The notes: generated by a model from the letters alone, not told the origin. 64,000 bases of DNA from Pantoea latae (GCF_002077695.1 NZ_MWUE01000004.1:1-64000), one strand, 5' to 3'; counted from the first letter of the stretch, positions 45,314 to 54,494 are shown. Program-made: numbers and translations.

Positions 45314-45421
45314 TATTTCGATATGATTCGGGACCCTTTACATCTGTCCATGTAAGGGGATTTTCAACATCAATCGTCCTGGTATCCGAGCTGAGATTCG
45401 GGCTGTTTTAAGGGCTGACAC

Positions 45422-45682
45422 ATGCAAAACGCTGTTCCACAAACCGATCAAGAGATTGCTGACTACTTCAACACCGCGGCGAATACGGCAGCCAGCGAAA
45501 TGGAAATGCTGGGCCTGGTGGTCGCTGAAATTTTGCAAGCGGGCAAGCCTGTCACCAATAAAGCCATTATCTCTAAGCTTATTCACCGGCTGGAGCTGGA
45601 GACGGATGGGGTGTCGCTCGACATCTACCGTCAGCTGCTTGAGCTGGTTGTGCATAAAACGCCTGACGATTTGTCGGTGTAG
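45422..45682 (+). CDS. ariR: AriR/YmgB-family biofilm and acid-resistance regulator
   Basis: The 86-residue helical protein matches the YmgB/AriR family: DQEIADYFNTAAN, a middle helix EMEMLGLVVAEILQAGKPVTNKAIISKLIHRLE, and an ending LELVVHKTPDDLSV close to that of E. coli AriR. E. coli AriR affects biofilm and acid survival and acts through the Rcs system. AAGGG precedes ATG. The E. coli neighbours ycgZ and ymgA are absent. The 380-base leader region has repeated GTACAG and two hairpins. Confidence 0.87.
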   Translation: MQNAVPQTDQEIADYFNTAANTAASEMEMLGLVVAEILQAGKPVTNKAIISKLIHRLELETDGVSLDIYRQLLELVVHKTPDDLSV

Positions 45683-45825
45683 CGCCCGACTCCAGGGACG
45701 GAGTCACCCTGCCATTTTGTGATCGCTGGCAAATTTCCTCGCTAACCAGTACCCTTCTCAGCCTGATCCTTCCCTGTTCTCCCGGCCTGCCCTGAGAACC
45801 ATGATTAAAAAGAGCCTGCACCTGT

Positions 45826-47334
45826 ATGAGTCAATCCAACGACGTTGCCACGCCTCACGCCGTGGACAACGATCTGAGCGTGGGTCGCGTTTTGCGCTCC
45901 CCTGCCCTGCTCACCCGAGAGTGCCTTGCCGGCGTGATTACCGCGCTGGCGCTTATCCCTGAAGTGATCTCGTTTTCGGTGATTGCCGGCGTTGACCCGA
46001 AGGTCAGCCTGGTCGCCTCTGTGGTGCTCTGCCTGACGCTGTCGGTGCTGGGCGGACGCCCGGCGATGGTAACCGCCGCGGCCGGTTCGGTGGCGCTGGT
46101 GATCGGCCCAATGGTGCATGCGCACGGCGTGGAATATATTCTGCCGGCGGTGGTGCTGGGCGGCGTGATCCAGATCCTGTTCGGCGTCGCCGGCCTGGCG
46201 CGCATGATGCGCTATATTCCGCGCTCGGTGATGCTCGGCTTCGTTAACGCGCTGGGCGTGCTGATCTTCTTTGCCCAGGTGCCGCACGTCTGGGGTCAGA
46301 GCGCGCTGGTGTGGCTGCTGTTCGCCGTCACGCTGGCGATTGTCCTGCTGCTGCCGCGCGTGCTGAAAAGCGTGCCTTCGCCGCTGATCGCCATCGTGGC
46401 GGTGACCGCCGTGGCGCTGCTGCTGGGCTGGCGCGTGCCCAACGTGGGCGATGAAGGCCCGATGAGCGCCGGTTTGCCCGGCCTGAACGCGCTGCAGGTC
46501 CCGCTGACGTGGCAGACGCTGCAGATCGTCTGGCCAACAGCGCTCAGCATCGCTTTTGTCGGACTGATGGAGTCGCTGCTGACCGCCAAGCTGGTTGACG
46601 ACCTCACCGACACGCTCTCCAGTAAGCGACGCGAATCCTGGGGCCTGGGCGTGGCGAATATTTTCGCCGCTTTCTACGGCGGCATCGCTGGCTGCGCCAT
46701 GATCGGTCAGACCATCGTCAACGTCGAGTTGGGCAAAGCGCGCACCCGCGTCTCAACCGTGGTCGCCGGGCTGGTGCTGCTGCTGCTGGTCACCGGCCTG
46801 AGCGCGCTGATGGCGCAAATTCCGATGGTGGTGCTGGCGGGCATTATGATGGTCGTTGCCGCGAAAACGGTGAACTGGCATAGCCTGCAGCCCGCCACGC
46901 TAAAACGGATGCCCTGGTCAGAGACGCTGGTAATGGTCCTGACGATTGGGGTCACGGTGTGGACCGGCAACCTGGCGCTGGGCGTGCTGGCGGGCGTAAT
47001 TGCCGCCATGCTGCTGTTCGCGCGCCGTATCGCGCATGTGATCCATGCCGAGCGCGAGCTGAGCGCCGACGGCACATCGGTGCGCTACACCGTGCGCGGG
47101 CCGCTGTTCTTCGCCAGCAGCAACGATCTGTTCGAGCACTTCGACTACGGGCATGATCCTGCGCAGGTCACTATCGATCTCACTCATGCGCAAATCTGGG
47201 ATGCTTCCTCGGTGGCGGCCCTTGACGGCATTGAGTATCGCTATCAGCGCCACGGCGCGCAGGTGACCATTGTCGGGCTGGACAGCCGCAGCAGCGATTT
47301 TCATCGCCGCCTGACCGGCAACCTGGGCGAGTAA
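45826..47334 (+). CDS. SulP-family anion transporter
   Basis: The 502-residue SulP transporter has a helical transport domain (ECLAGVITALALIPEVISFSVIAGVDPKVSL; PAMVTAAAGSVALVIGPMV; FVGLMESLLTAKLVDDLT) and a C-terminal STAS domain (about residues 410-500) with IDLTHAQIWDASSVAALDG. Members carry sulfate, bicarbonate or dicarboxylates; the substrate is not readable here. The ribosome-binding site is weak (AAGAG 12 bases upstream). A hairpin terminator follows. Confidence 0.9.
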   Translation: MSQSNDVATPHAVDNDLSVGRVLRSPALLTRECLAGVITALALIPEVISFSVIAGVDPKVSLVASVVLCLTLSVLGGRPAMVTAAAGSVALVIGPMVHAHGVEYILPAVVLGGVIQILFGVAGLARMMRYIPRSVMLGFVNALGVLIFFAQVPHVWGQSALVWLLFAVTLAIVLLLPRVLKSVPSPLIAIVAVTAVALLLGWRVPNVGDEGPMSAGLPGLNALQVPLTWQTLQIVWPTALSIAFVGLMESLLTAKLVDDLTDTLSSKRRESWGLGVANIFAAFYGGIAGCAMIGQTIVNVELGKARTRVSTVVAGLVLLLLVTGLSALMAQIPMVVLAGIMMVVAAKTVNWHSLQPATLKRMPWSETLVMVLTIGVTVWTGNLALGVLAGVIAAMLLFARRIAHVIHAERELSADGTSVRYTVRGPLFFASSNDLFEHFDYGHDPAQVTIDLTHAQIWDASSVAALDGIEYRYQRHGAQVTIVGLDSRSSDFHRRLTGNLGE

Positions 47335-47346
47335 CAGCAAGACTTC

Positions 47347-47367
47347 GCCCCGCTACGGCGGGGCTTT
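47347..47367 (+). terminator. Terminator of the SulP gene
   Basis: GCCCCGC (47347-47353) and GCGGGGC (47358-47364) form a stem with loop TACG followed by TTT, 12 bases past the stop. Confidence 0.65.
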
Positions 47368-47393
47368 GCCGCCTTCGACATAGCCCGCTCGCG

Positions 47394-47693
47394 TCAGGTT
47401 AGCGTTTTCTTTGACAGCATTCCTTCTACCGTCTCAAGCGTGGTTTCACACGCCTGCCGCAGTTCAAGCAGCATCTTGAGGTTATCGCGCGTCGCTGGGG
47501 CTGGCATATCGAGATAGTTCTCGCTTAACTCCGCGTAGAGCCGCACGCATTTGACGATCAGCTCGCTGCGTGTACATCTTTCCTTGTGGCAAATCTCTTC
47601 GATCAGCAGTTTCGCCTCATAGTCGGCTCGCACGTTCAGATTATAGAGAAAACGCTTCCCTGACTTTCCCTCATGACAATAATCATTGATCAT
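47394..47693 (-). CDS. Hypothetical ribbon-helix-helix-like protein beside the fimbrial operon
   Basis: The 99-residue protein is not one I recognise. FLYNLNVRADYEAKLLIEEICHKERC followed by TRSELIVKCVRLYAEL has the strand-helix-helix rhythm of a ribbon-helix-helix DNA-binding domain, and the C-terminal half (LKMLLELRQACETTLETVEGML) is helical and could dimerise. The ribosome-binding site is strong (AAGGAGGAGAA then ATG). It lies at the end of the AT-rich block downstream of the fimbrial genes, so it might regulate them; that is a guess. Confidence 0.75.
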   Translation of the reverse strand: MINDYCHEGKSGKRFLYNLNVRADYEAKLLIEEICHKERCTRSELIVKCVRLYAELSENYLDMPAPATRDNLKMLLELRQACETTLETVEGMLSKKTLT

Positions 47694-47700
47694 TTCTCCT

Positions 47701-48140
47701 CCTTGTCATTATTCTTAGATATTTAAATACGCTGCCCATTTAATAAGACGAATTATTTATAGAGGAAAATAATCAGCAAAACAATATCATCCCGGCGCTA
47801 AAATAATTATCAGCAATAGGTCAATACTATCAGGAAAACGCATTAATAAAGATATAACGCGCCAAACAATAATAAGCAGAAAGAAACGACATTAAATTCC
47901 GGCAATAAGTCAGCATGACGCCGCCAAAGAAAAAAACATGTTAAAAACGCACAGCTTTCCGACAGAAATTTATTTACAACCCGTTGAAAATGCTAACTAA
48001 TAACCTAACCCTGTTTAGACTGGGTTTAATATGTAAAGAAACGATGCGCGACCCAAATGCTTTACCAGACCTCAGCGTTTATCACCAGCGAAGTTTGTTA
48101 TCGATTTTTCGCTGACAAGCGTTGTTTGTTTGCCACCACG
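47701..48140. other. AT-rich non-coding gap
   Basis: About 440 bases of AT-rich DNA between the last fimbrial gene and the ribbon-helix-helix-like gene. It must hold the promoter of the latter. I see no gene, tRNA or clear repeat in it. Confidence 0.5.
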
Positions 48141-48920
48141 CTATTCTATCTCTTCCGTGACCGTCACCTGCCAGCTATAGGCGCCCGCTTCAGCCGGGCA
48201 AGGAACAGACACCGTCAGCGGATGGTCACCATTCGCCGTGGCGGTAATATCCGCCGGGCTTTGCACAATATCGTTATTATTGCCGTCGAGAATTTTTACC
48301 GTGTCCGCCGTGCCGCTGCCGCCGGTCACGCTGGCTTTCAGCGTGACAGTATTGGTCGGAAAATCGCCCGTGGCGGCGGTGGTGGCGGTAAACTGACCGC
48401 TCAGCGTCTGCGGGTGATCGACCCGACAGCTGCCTAAATCCAGCGTTTTTGCCGATAAAGAGAGCGTCGGTTTCGGCACCGCGTGGATAGTAATATTGAC
48501 CGGCGTAACGGCAGAGACAGGCGTCCCGCTGCTGGTTTTTAACTGACACCAGATTGCGGCGCTCATCGTGCTATGCGCGGTATCCGAAGTATAAAAGCTG
48601 TAAAGACGGGTGTTTGCCTGCACGAGCTGCCCCTTGACGGTCGAGTTTGTCAGACCGGTACTCTTCAACTGCCAGCGCGGCATATTGCTTTCGCCTAAAT
48701 CTAAGATTTCCGAGAGATCGGTCTGAGTCAAGCCACAGTCAAGATAGGCATCGGTTGCGTCGGCCGTGGCGGTAAATGGCACGGTGACAAGGGTATTGTT
48801 TTGGTAATTTCCGCTTGCGGCAACGTTAACCGTTACGGTCGCGAAAACAGGCGCGGCCGTAAGCAGCAGTGAGATCCCACTCAGCGGCACTATTTTCTTT
48901 AACCGGGTTTTCCACATCAT
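48141..48920 (-). CDS. Minor fimbrial subunit or tip protein
   Basis: The 259-residue secreted protein is the last gene of the fimbrial operon. A signal peptide (MMWKTRLKKIVPLSGISLLLTAAPVFA) is followed by two beta-rich halves, each with Cys residues (LDCGLTQTDL, AIWCQLKTSS, LGSCRVDHPQ, VPCPAEAGAYSW). It lacks the usual short pilin-only length, so a tip adhesin with a lectin and a pilin domain is possible, but no known adhesin family is evident. Hairpins separate it from the major subunit gene. Confidence 0.7.
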   Translation of the reverse strand: MMWKTRLKKIVPLSGISLLLTAAPVFATVTVNVAASGNYQNNTLVTVPFTATADATDAYLDCGLTQTDLSEILDLGESNMPRWQLKSTGLTNSTVKGQLVQANTRLYSFYTSDTAHSTMSAAIWCQLKTSSGTPVSAVTPVNITIHAVPKPTLSLSAKTLDLGSCRVDHPQTLSGQFTATTAATGDFPTNTVTLKASVTGGSGTADTVKILDGNNNDIVQSPADITATANGDHPLTVSVPCPAEAGAYSWQVTVTEEIE

Positions 48921-49001
48921 TGGTTACCTCACTGTCGGCTCACTGTGCGCCTGTCATCGTCAAAATAAAAAGAGCGTTAAAAGCGTCAACGCCGTTGCGT
49001 C

Positions 49002-49080
49002 ACCATCAGGGCGCGTAAAGCGTCCGCTTTGCCACGCCTGATGGTTAAACTGGCCGAAAAACAGCGTCAGGTTTTCGGCC
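49002..49080 (-). promoter_or_regulatory. Two intercistronic hairpins between major and minor fimbrial genes
   Basis: Directly after the major subunit stop, the minus strand folds GGCCGAAAA with TTTTCGGCC (49052-49060/49072-49080). Next come ACCATCAGG and CCTGATGGT (49002-49010/49037-49045), enclosing an AAAGCG/CGCTTT stem. Such structures between pilin genes commonly raise major-subunit mRNA over the downstream gene by stabilising or attenuating the transcript. Confidence 0.6.
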
Positions 49081-49092
49081 GCTGGCTGAGCC

Positions 49093-49662
49093 TTATTCGT
49101 AATCCATGTTCAGCGTAACGTTGCTGTTGATGCTACCGGTGGTGATCGCCGTATCAGACGACTGTTTCACCGAGGCGGCAAAGTTCAGCGTGCTGTCGCC
49201 CTGAGCAATGGACTCTTCCACCGAGTTGCTGCCGTCCGGCTTCAGCGCCACTTCTTTACCGTCGCTGCCGGTAGCGTAGAGATAGACATCCACGCCCGTC
49301 GCCGCACCGTCGCCGCTGTCAACAGCGAAACCATCCGCATCGCTGCTGTCTGCCGTGCCGGCGGCGGTGACTTTCACGGTTTTTGCCCCTTTGCCGCACT
49401 CTTTCAGCGCCAGAGTAAAGGATTTTTTACCCACTTCAGCGCCTTTGGCGGTCAGGTGCGCGCCGTTCAGGTTGCCGAGATCAACCGTGGTGCCGTTGGT
49501 GTCCCAGCCCGGTGTACAGGTGTTGTCTTTTACCGTGGCGGTCACGTTGATGGTGGCGCTGTCGTCGGCGGCGAATGTCGCGTGCGAAACGCTCATCAGA
49601 GAAGCCACAGCCAGGCAGATAGCGCTCAGACGTGCGCCGGTTTTAGTCATCTTCATTTTCAT
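49093..49662 (-). CDS. Major fimbrial subunit (type 1 pilin family)
   Basis: The 189-residue pilin has a signal peptide ending HATFA, and the mature ADDSATINVTATVKDNTCTPGWD supplies the donor-strand N-terminal extension. The two Cys of the pilin disulfide lie in DNTCTPG and LKECGKGAKTV. The C-terminus ends in a beta strand with penultimate Tyr (ITTGSINSNVTLNMDYE), typical of chaperone-usher pilins. The start may be ATG 49662 or the ATG two codons in (49656), which is better spaced from GAGG. It follows the usher gene. Confidence 0.88.
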   Translation of the reverse strand: MKMKMTKTGARLSAICLAVASLMSVSHATFAADDSATINVTATVKDNTCTPGWDTNGTTVDLGNLNGAHLTAKGAEVGKKSFTLALKECGKGAKTVKVTAAGTADSSDADGFAVDSGDGAATGVDVYLYATGSDGKEVALKPDGSNSVEESIAQGDSTLNFAASVKQSSDTAITTGSINSNVTLNMDYE

Positions 49663-49710
49663 TCCTCACTTGATAAGACGGGACAGTCGCCCGACATGTT
49701 GGGTTGCCGC

Positions 49711-52347
49711 TTAGCGGCATTCTGCTTTCATCTGATACAGCGCGGCGCTGAGCGCCGCCTGCGGCAGCTGGAAATTCACTTTGCACTGCTGGTCGCTGTC
49801 TGCGCCCCATGACGCATTCAGCGTGCCGCGCATTGGCAGGCCGGAGAGGTACACCTCGCCGTCGTCGCCGACAATGCTGGCATTGTCTTTCACGGTCACC
49901 GTGGCGCCGAACGGCAGCGGCTTACCGTTATGCGTCAGCGTCATCATGACGCGCGCGCCCTGACGCGCTTTAAACGTCGCTCTGACCACCGCGCCGCGAG
50001 TGGGCACGACATGCACCACCGTGTTCTCAATTTCGGTGTGCGCGTCGAGGCGGCTGACATCCAGCGCGACGCGGTTTTCGCGATAAAGGCTGGCGTAGGG
50101 CAACAGGGTGTAGCCGCGTCCATCGGTGCGTGCGCCGGAGACGCCATCGACCGGAACGTTAGCCGCGCCAGGCGCAGCGACCAGAATGGCGGTGTCGCCG
50201 GTCAGCTGGCCAAAGGTGACGCCGCCTGAGTGCAGCAGCATGCCGCCGGATGCGCCCCAGGTGAGCTGGCGATAGTTGCGGCTCTGGTTCCAGCCGAGCG
50301 AACCACTGCCTTTGCTGCCCTGATAGCTGGCGGCGGCGCTAAGGCTGTTGCCGTCGGCGCGGCTATGACCCTGGGCGATATCCCAGCTCAGGTTGCCATC
50401 CTCCAGCGCGGTGCCGTTCAGTCCGGTCTGCACGGTCATGTTGCCGCTGCTGTCGCGGCTGCTGCTGACCGAGGCCCAGATCGGATGCGCGCGCTCTTCT
50501 GTTGACCAGAGGGCGTCAAGCGGCATAGAGAGCGACAGGAACAGCGTTTTATCGGCGCGCGGCTGCGTGCTCGCCTTGCTGTAGGCCCAGCTCAGGCTGT
50601 AGTTAACCCGCCCTATGGAGCTGCTGAACGCGGCCTGCAGCGAATCGCTGGCCTGACTGCTGTTCCAGTAGGTCTGACGGCTGCCGGTCAGCGACAGGGC
50701 GCCGAGGCTGCCGAGATGCTGCGAGAGATTGAGCTGCACCCGCTCGCGTTTGCTGCTGCCGAGATCGTAAAAATCGCTGTAGGGACGAGCGACGGGGCGA
50801 CCGGCCGCATCTGTTTCCTGATTTTCGTAAAGCCACCCCTTCATGCCTCGCAGTGCCGTTTCATCCAGGGTATGGAAGCCACGGGTGGAGTAGCGATAGC
50901 CGGCGATTTGCACGCTGGTGCCGGTCAGGCTGAAGACGCGTGAATAAAGGAAACGCAGCGACTGTCCGCTATGCCGGGAATCGTCGGCCAGCGTGCTGTT
51001 CGCCTGGGTCAGGTCAGCAGAAAAGGCGCCCCAGTGACCTAAGTTCATCCCCGCGCCCAGCGCGATGGCCTGATAACGCTGCGCATACTGCAGACCACCG
51101 TATGCGGTGACGCTATGCGGCAATCCCCACAGCAGCGTGCCCTGTACGAACTCAGGGTCGCTATAGCTGCTACTGGTGCTGCGATAGCGACCGGCAGTCA
51201 CCGCGTAGCGGAAATGGTGTTCACGCTGTAATACCGGTACTGACGAATAGGGCACGGTAAAACGCTGCACACTGCCGTCGGCCTCGGTGACGCTGACTTC
51301 CAGATCGCCGCCGCTATAGGTCGGGTAGAGATCGGTAATGGCGAACGCGCCCGACGAAACGGTGGTCTGGTAAATGATATTGCCGTTCTGCCGCACGTTT
51401 ACGTGCGCATTGCTGTGCGCGACGCCGCGGATAACCGGGGCGAAGCCGTGCAGGGAGTCGGGATACATGCTGTCGTCCGTCGCCATCTGCAGGCCGCGGA
51501 ACGAGAGCGTGTCGAAGACGTCGCCATTAGTCGAGCCGTCGCCCATGGTCAGTTCGCTGCGCCACGGAATAATGGCGCGCTCGGCATAGGTGTTCAGATG
51601 CTGCCAGCGGCGCTGATGGGTATAACGACTTTCAATATCCTGCCAGGTGCTGTTGTCGCGCAGCCGCCACGGCCCAATATTCACGCCGCTGGTTAAGCTT
51701 AAAAAGTTGTTGCGGCTATCCCCGAAGCTGGCGCGGTTATCGCTGCCGCTCAGGTTGTAATTGAACATCAGAGCGTTAATGCCCTCATCCCAGCGTTCCG
51801 GCGCAATCCAGCCGCGCGCGTGATTCTGCATTGCCGCCTGCGGCACGTTTATTTCCAGCTGCATTTTGGGGAAATTGAAGGTGCTCCACGCGCCGGGAAT
51901 AAACCGCCCAGGCGAAATACACTCCCCAGCGGCGGTGGCTGCCGTAAGTTCGGGCGAGGTGGGCAGAATAATACCCATCGACGCCAGATCCTTCGCGCTC
52001 AGGCAGGCAATTAAACCGGTATCGTCGCGAATATCCTGCTGCGCCTGATTATCGCCGTCAGCGGGCTTTCTCGCTTTAAAATTCACGTTACGGTTAGCCA
52101 CATTGACATTATTCACCAGAATGCTGACCTTATATTCTCCGGCGGGCTGCTGAGCCTGTTCAAAGCGGGAAAGGTCGGCGACATCCTGCGCATTCCCGGA
52201 GATCATTGACGGATCGAACCAGACTTCCGCATGTGCCGGCAGCACGGAAAAAATAAAAGCGGCCAGCGGCGTCAGCGCAATGCGTAAATACCGGCGCTGG
52301 CGCGTGGAGCAAGGGCTTTTATAAACTGATTTATGCTGCTGGTTCAT
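49711..52347 (-). CDS. Fimbrial outer membrane usher
   Basis: FimD/PapC-type usher, 878 residues. The order is: signal peptide ending LPAHA, N-terminal periplasmic domain (EVWFDPSMISGN onward with the FARFLV-type signals replaced by DLSRFEQAQQPAGEYKVSILVNN), a 24-strand barrel with plug (FAPVIRGVAHSNAHVNVRQNGNIIYQTTVSSGAFAITDLYP), and C-terminal domains with GTLNASWGADSDQQCKVNF. It translocates and polymerises pilins delivered by the chaperone. It lies between the chaperone and pilin genes. Confidence 0.95.
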   Translation of the reverse strand: MNQQHKSVYKSPCSTRQRRYLRIALTPLAAFIFSVLPAHAEVWFDPSMISGNAQDVADLSRFEQAQQPAGEYKVSILVNNVNVANRNVNFKARKPADGDNQAQQDIRDDTGLIACLSAKDLASMGIILPTSPELTAATAAGECISPGRFIPGAWSTFNFPKMQLEINVPQAAMQNHARGWIAPERWDEGINALMFNYNLSGSDNRASFGDSRNNFLSLTSGVNIGPWRLRDNSTWQDIESRYTHQRRWQHLNTYAERAIIPWRSELTMGDGSTNGDVFDTLSFRGLQMATDDSMYPDSLHGFAPVIRGVAHSNAHVNVRQNGNIIYQTTVSSGAFAITDLYPTYSGGDLEVSVTEADGSVQRFTVPYSSVPVLQREHHFRYAVTAGRYRSTSSSYSDPEFVQGTLLWGLPHSVTAYGGLQYAQRYQAIALGAGMNLGHWGAFSADLTQANSTLADDSRHSGQSLRFLYSRVFSLTGTSVQIAGYRYSTRGFHTLDETALRGMKGWLYENQETDAAGRPVARPYSDFYDLGSSKRERVQLNLSQHLGSLGALSLTGSRQTYWNSSQASDSLQAAFSSSIGRVNYSLSWAYSKASTQPRADKTLFLSLSMPLDALWSTEERAHPIWASVSSSRDSSGNMTVQTGLNGTALEDGNLSWDIAQGHSRADGNSLSAAASYQGSKGSGSLGWNQSRNYRQLTWGASGGMLLHSGGVTFGQLTGDTAILVAAPGAANVPVDGVSGARTDGRGYTLLPYASLYRENRVALDVSRLDAHTEIENTVVHVVPTRGAVVRATFKARQGARVMMTLTHNGKPLPFGATVTVKDNASIVGDDGEVYLSGLPMRGTLNASWGADSDQQCKVNFQLPQAALSAALYQMKAECR

Positions 52348-52390
52348 GATATTTGCCTGATAAAATAGTCAACGATATTTTACTGCCGGT

Positions 52391-53098
52391 TTACTGCATT
52401 GAAGCGGTCTGGGCTTTTGTTATTGCGCCATAGTCATTAATCGTATGGAATGTGACTGTGGTGCCGCTACCAGACGGTAACGCTTCAGAAATATTGCCAC
52501 GCGGTGGCACCATAATATCTTTCAGCACGGCGCTGCCAGCCTTCATATCGGTCAGCGTAATGTAATAAGGGGTCGGGTTATCGATTTGCAGCGTGCTGCC
52601 AGCACGGTGAAAGCGCAATTTTGTCGGCGCTTCCGTTACCGACGGCGTCAGGCCTGCCGGACGCACGAATAATTTGATGCGGTTTGCCGCTGCCATCATT
52701 AATACGTTCTCGTCTTTCGCCTTGTTTTTTTCCACCGACGGAATGGCTTTTTCAATAAAGTAATAGAGCGATTCGCGATCCTGCGGCAGCTGATGGCCGG
52801 TATACATCAGACGAAGAATATTTTCGTCCCCGGCATGGCTGACAAACAGCGGCGGCGTAACGGCAAAGTCGTGGCTTTTGTGGCCCTGTGCGTCTTCTGT
52901 CCATGACTGGATAAGATACATATCCGTTTTCGACGAATTATTTAACGCCACGCTGACCTGTTCTGCATTTTGCGGATAGATAATGCGTGTTCCCTGAATA
53001 GAGATGCCGCCATCAGCAAATACAGACGTTGAGGCAACACAGGCTGCGGCGAATAAAACGCTGCGCATCATATTTTGCTTATTCAGTTTAGTGAACAT
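52391..53098 (-). CDS. Fimbrial periplasmic chaperone
   Basis: PapD-like chaperone, 235 residues, with the signal peptide ending STSVFA, mature GGISIQGTRIIYPQNAEQVSVALNNSS, the conserved Arg in TRIIYP (the residue that anchors the subunit C-terminus), the G1 strand near NRIKLFVRPAGL, and the second domain with VPPRGNISEALP. It is the first gene of the leftward operon; AGGAG precedes the ATG. The operon order is chaperone, usher, pilin, minor subunit. Confidence 0.94.
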   Translation of the reverse strand: MFTKLNKQNMMRSVLFAAACVASTSVFADGGISIQGTRIIYPQNAEQVSVALNNSSKTDMYLIQSWTEDAQGHKSHDFAVTPPLFVSHAGDENILRLMYTGHQLPQDRESLYYFIEKAIPSVEKNKAKDENVLMMAAANRIKLFVRPAGLTPSVTEAPTKLRFHRAGSTLQIDNPTPYYITLTDMKAGSAVLKDIMVPPRGNISEALPSGSGTTVTFHTINDYGAITKAQTASMQ

Positions 53099-54130
53099 AT
53101 CTACTCCTGCCGGTTAGGGCATTGGTTATAGAGGGATGGTTTATTCAGAGCGGCACGATAAAGGTTCACCTGACTCTGGCTATATATTCTGATATATGAA
53201 TATCGCTTAATCGCCCTACCCGGCTTTCATTCAGGCACGAGAAAGAGGATTACTTTTGATTGATTGAGCATCAATCCCCTGACACTGCAAAAAACCTTAT
53301 GCCAAAACAATTTCAAGTATGAAAATGGCATATCAATGCAAAACTTTATTGCCGGTCCCTTGCTACAGGATAGTCTGACAAAACAGAGTTATTTGTTCGA
53401 CAGCGTAGCGACTCATAAATGTAGATAGCAGGCATAACGTTTACTCTTTATTTAACTACGCCTGCTTTCTTAACCAGAATGAGAGTCTGGCTTGAGGACT
53501 TCCGTTATTATCACCGTTTCATTTTGCCTTTGACTTATTAAACAGCGAGTCAACAAATTCGCCCTCTTATTACGTCCCTTTTTTTGTTGCGCTCTTTATA
53601 AATTAAAGCCTGTTGTCGCACAACAAAATTAATAGCAGCAATAGTGGCAAAACCCATAGCCATAACCTATTAATTGAAAGTGATTTTTGCCGCAAATAGA
53701 TCCTTTATATAACCTGATATTACATAAACAATTGAAATTCAGAGAGTTATACTGTTAATAAATACCCTGTGAAATTTACCTGTATCTATTTTTTATTAAC
53801 ATCTTATTAGCAATTTGGGGCTAGCAACGGCGATTAGCATGCGCGAAACACGCTCAATTTTTATTTTCTATTGATGAACCGCCTTTTAGAAATTGAAAGT
53901 GAGGGGATAAAGAGCTTTTCAGGGAGAGCGAATTAAAATGATCTAGATCAATTTAACCCAGCAGGCTTATTTAACAGGCCGCTTTAAAGAGTCTCTCGGG
54001 TCAATACTGAAGGAGAGGAAGAGTGGCGTCGCTCGCGCTGTACCAGTCGGTAAGTGGCGAACCAGAGTTGTTTTCAAAGGGGATGCAGGATAACCGAAGG
54101 GCTGGCGTCGGGCGCCTGATACGCAGGCAC
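53099..54130. other. AT-rich gap between the fimbrial operon and the tRNA operon
   Basis: About one kilobase of AT-rich DNA with no convincing gene. It must contain the fimbrial promoter. It holds a 12-base palindrome (see 53939). No phase-variable inverted repeat, recombinase gene or integrase is visible. A GTG-started 68-codon frame at 54023 runs into the tRNA operon terminator and is not credible. Confidence 0.5.
53937..53952. promoter_or_regulatory. FNR-like palindrome
   Basis: TGATCTAGATCA (53939-53950) is a perfect 12-base palindrome; with flanks it reads ATGATCTAGATCAA, one mismatch from the FNR consensus TTGATNNNNATCAA. It is about 840 bases from the fimbrial start, so the controlled promoter is unclear. 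Confidence 0.4.
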
Positions 54131-54153
54131 AAAAAAACCGCCCAGAAGGCGGT
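54131..54153 (-). terminator. tRNA operon terminator
   Basis: On the minus strand ACCGCC (complement of 54148-54153) pairs with GGCGGT (complement of 54137-54142) and is followed by seven T. It lies about 55 bases past the tRNA-Leu 3' end. Confidence 0.92.
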
Positions 54154-54207
54154 CACGACATTGCTTATATTGCTTTGTTTTAATTTGTTTTTTCTGGTAG
54201 ACAGAAA

Positions 54208-54293
54208 TGGTGCCCGGGGCGGGACTTGAACCCGCACGACCATAAGCCGAGGGATTTTAAATCCCTTGTGTCTACCGATTTCACCACCCGGGC
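54208..54293 (-). tRNA. leuZ: tRNA-Leu (anticodon TAA)
   Basis: A cloverleaf with GCCCGGG acceptor stem paired to CCCGGGC and an encoded CCA. The anticodon is TAA in GATTTAAAATC; a long variable arm as in class II tRNAs; T-loop GGTTCAAGTC. Length is 86 bases. Its order after tRNA-Gly and tRNA-Cys matches the E. coli glyW-cysT-leuZ operon. Confidence 0.97.
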
Positions 54294-54304
54294 AGGGTGT
54301 AAAG

Positions 54305-54378
54305 TGGAGGCGCGTCCCGGAGTCGAACCGAGGTGGACGGATTTGCAATCCGCTGCATGGCCACTCTGCCAACGCGCC
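54305..54378 (-). tRNA. cysT: tRNA-Cys (anticodon GCA)
   Basis: A 74-base tRNA with GGCGCGT acceptor stem and encoded CCA; anticodon loop GATTGCAAATC (GCA), T-loop GGTTCGACTC. It is the middle gene of the tRNA operon. Confidence 0.97.
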
Positions 54379-54418
54379 TTTATCCGCTGTGCCGTCAGGC
54401 TATCCTGACCTGCAAATC

Positions 54419-54494
<76 letters not shown>

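Noticed and set aside
54023..54229. A GTG-started 68-codon frame with a hydrophobic C-terminal segment
   Set aside because: It crosses the tRNA operon terminator and enters tRNA-Leu; the hydrophobic run comes from AT-rich spacer DNA.
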